Shown: one piece after another, positions 5,530-5,628 of the stretch | Position numbering within the stretch: the first letter of the stretch is position 1 | Layout: every line of letters starts with the position of its first letter | NCBI GenBank assembly: GCA_013153955.1 | Contig: JAADDM010000117.1 | Coordinates: 1-5,628, forward strand | DNA: 5,628 bases | Source of the DNA: Gammaproteobacteria bacterium | Lineage (GTDB): Bacteria; Pseudomonadota; Gammaproteobacteria; Thiomicrospirales; Thiomicrospiraceae | Direction: 5' to 3' | Program-made: the position numbers and the translations under genes | Notes under the pieces: model-generated | The model's input: the letters and a program-made list of their open reading frames with translations, nothing else | What the model was told of the DNA's origin: nothing | Database searches by the model: none

Positions 5530-5628
5530 ATGGATGATATTCTAAGTCAAGATGAGGTCGATGCGCTTTTAAAAGGCATGGGCGGTGGCGATGTCGAAAC
5601 AGAGGACGATGATGCTTCTGACGGCGGC
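5530..5628 (+). CDS. fliM: FliM, flagellar motor switch protein (5' end only)
   Basis: Only the first 33 codons are in the window; the frame is still open at the edge. Residues 2-16, DDILSQDEVDALLKG, are the conserved N-terminal motif that binds phosphorylated CheY (E. coli has SILSQAEIDALLNG). An acidic and glycine-rich linker follows (GGGDVETEDDDAS), which normally tethers this motif to the FliM middle domain. FliM is part of the cytoplasmic C-ring and couples CheY-P binding to the direction or stopping of rotation. The presence of the motif shows that this motor is under chemotactic control, which fits the receptor-like gene upstream in the same operon. Confidence 0.95.
   Translation, partial: MDDILSQDEVDALLKGMGGGDVETEDDDASDGG

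Overview
The window is one continuous piece of a flagellar operon, all on the + strand. The gene order is fliJ (3' end) - fliK - a small chemoreceptor-like gene - motA - motB - fliL - fliM (5' end). Gaps between genes are 9 to 76 bp, no stretch over 300 bp lacks a gene, and I see no convincing terminator. The DNA has a moderate GC content. The polar-type fliJ-K-L-M backbone and the MotA/MotB pair, which resembles that of E. coli, suggest a motile gammaproteobacterium. A marine sulfur oxidiser of the Thiomicrospira/Hydrogenovibrio/Thiomicrorhabdus kind would fit, but that genus-level guess is only a weak inference.

Region by region: 1-171 encodes the last 56 residues of the export chaperone FliJ. 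239-1978 encodes FliK, the hook-length ruler, with a long low-complexity N-terminal part and a well-conserved C-terminal hook domain. 1988-2992 encodes a 334-residue membrane-anchored protein that has the MCP signalling hairpin but almost no periplasmic part. 3048-3899 and 3933-4814 encode the stator subunits MotA and MotB, with the key charged, proline and aspartate residues present. 4891-5520 encodes FliL with an unusual histidine-rich linker. 5530 to the end encodes the first 33 residues of the switch protein FliM, including the CheY-P binding motif.

Together these genes cover late hook assembly (FliJ, FliK), torque generation (MotA, MotB, FliL) and switching (FliM). The point of most interest is the block inserted between fliK and fliL, where many flagellar operons have no genes. 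It holds a chemoreceptor without a ligand-binding domain next to the two stator genes and fliL. This suggests, but does not prove, a receptor that works on or near the motor, or that senses an internal or membrane-energy signal. Two secondary curiosities are four 7-base G or C tracts inside fliK, motB (two) and fliL, and 12-bp tandem repeats that encode the histidine-rich FliL linker.
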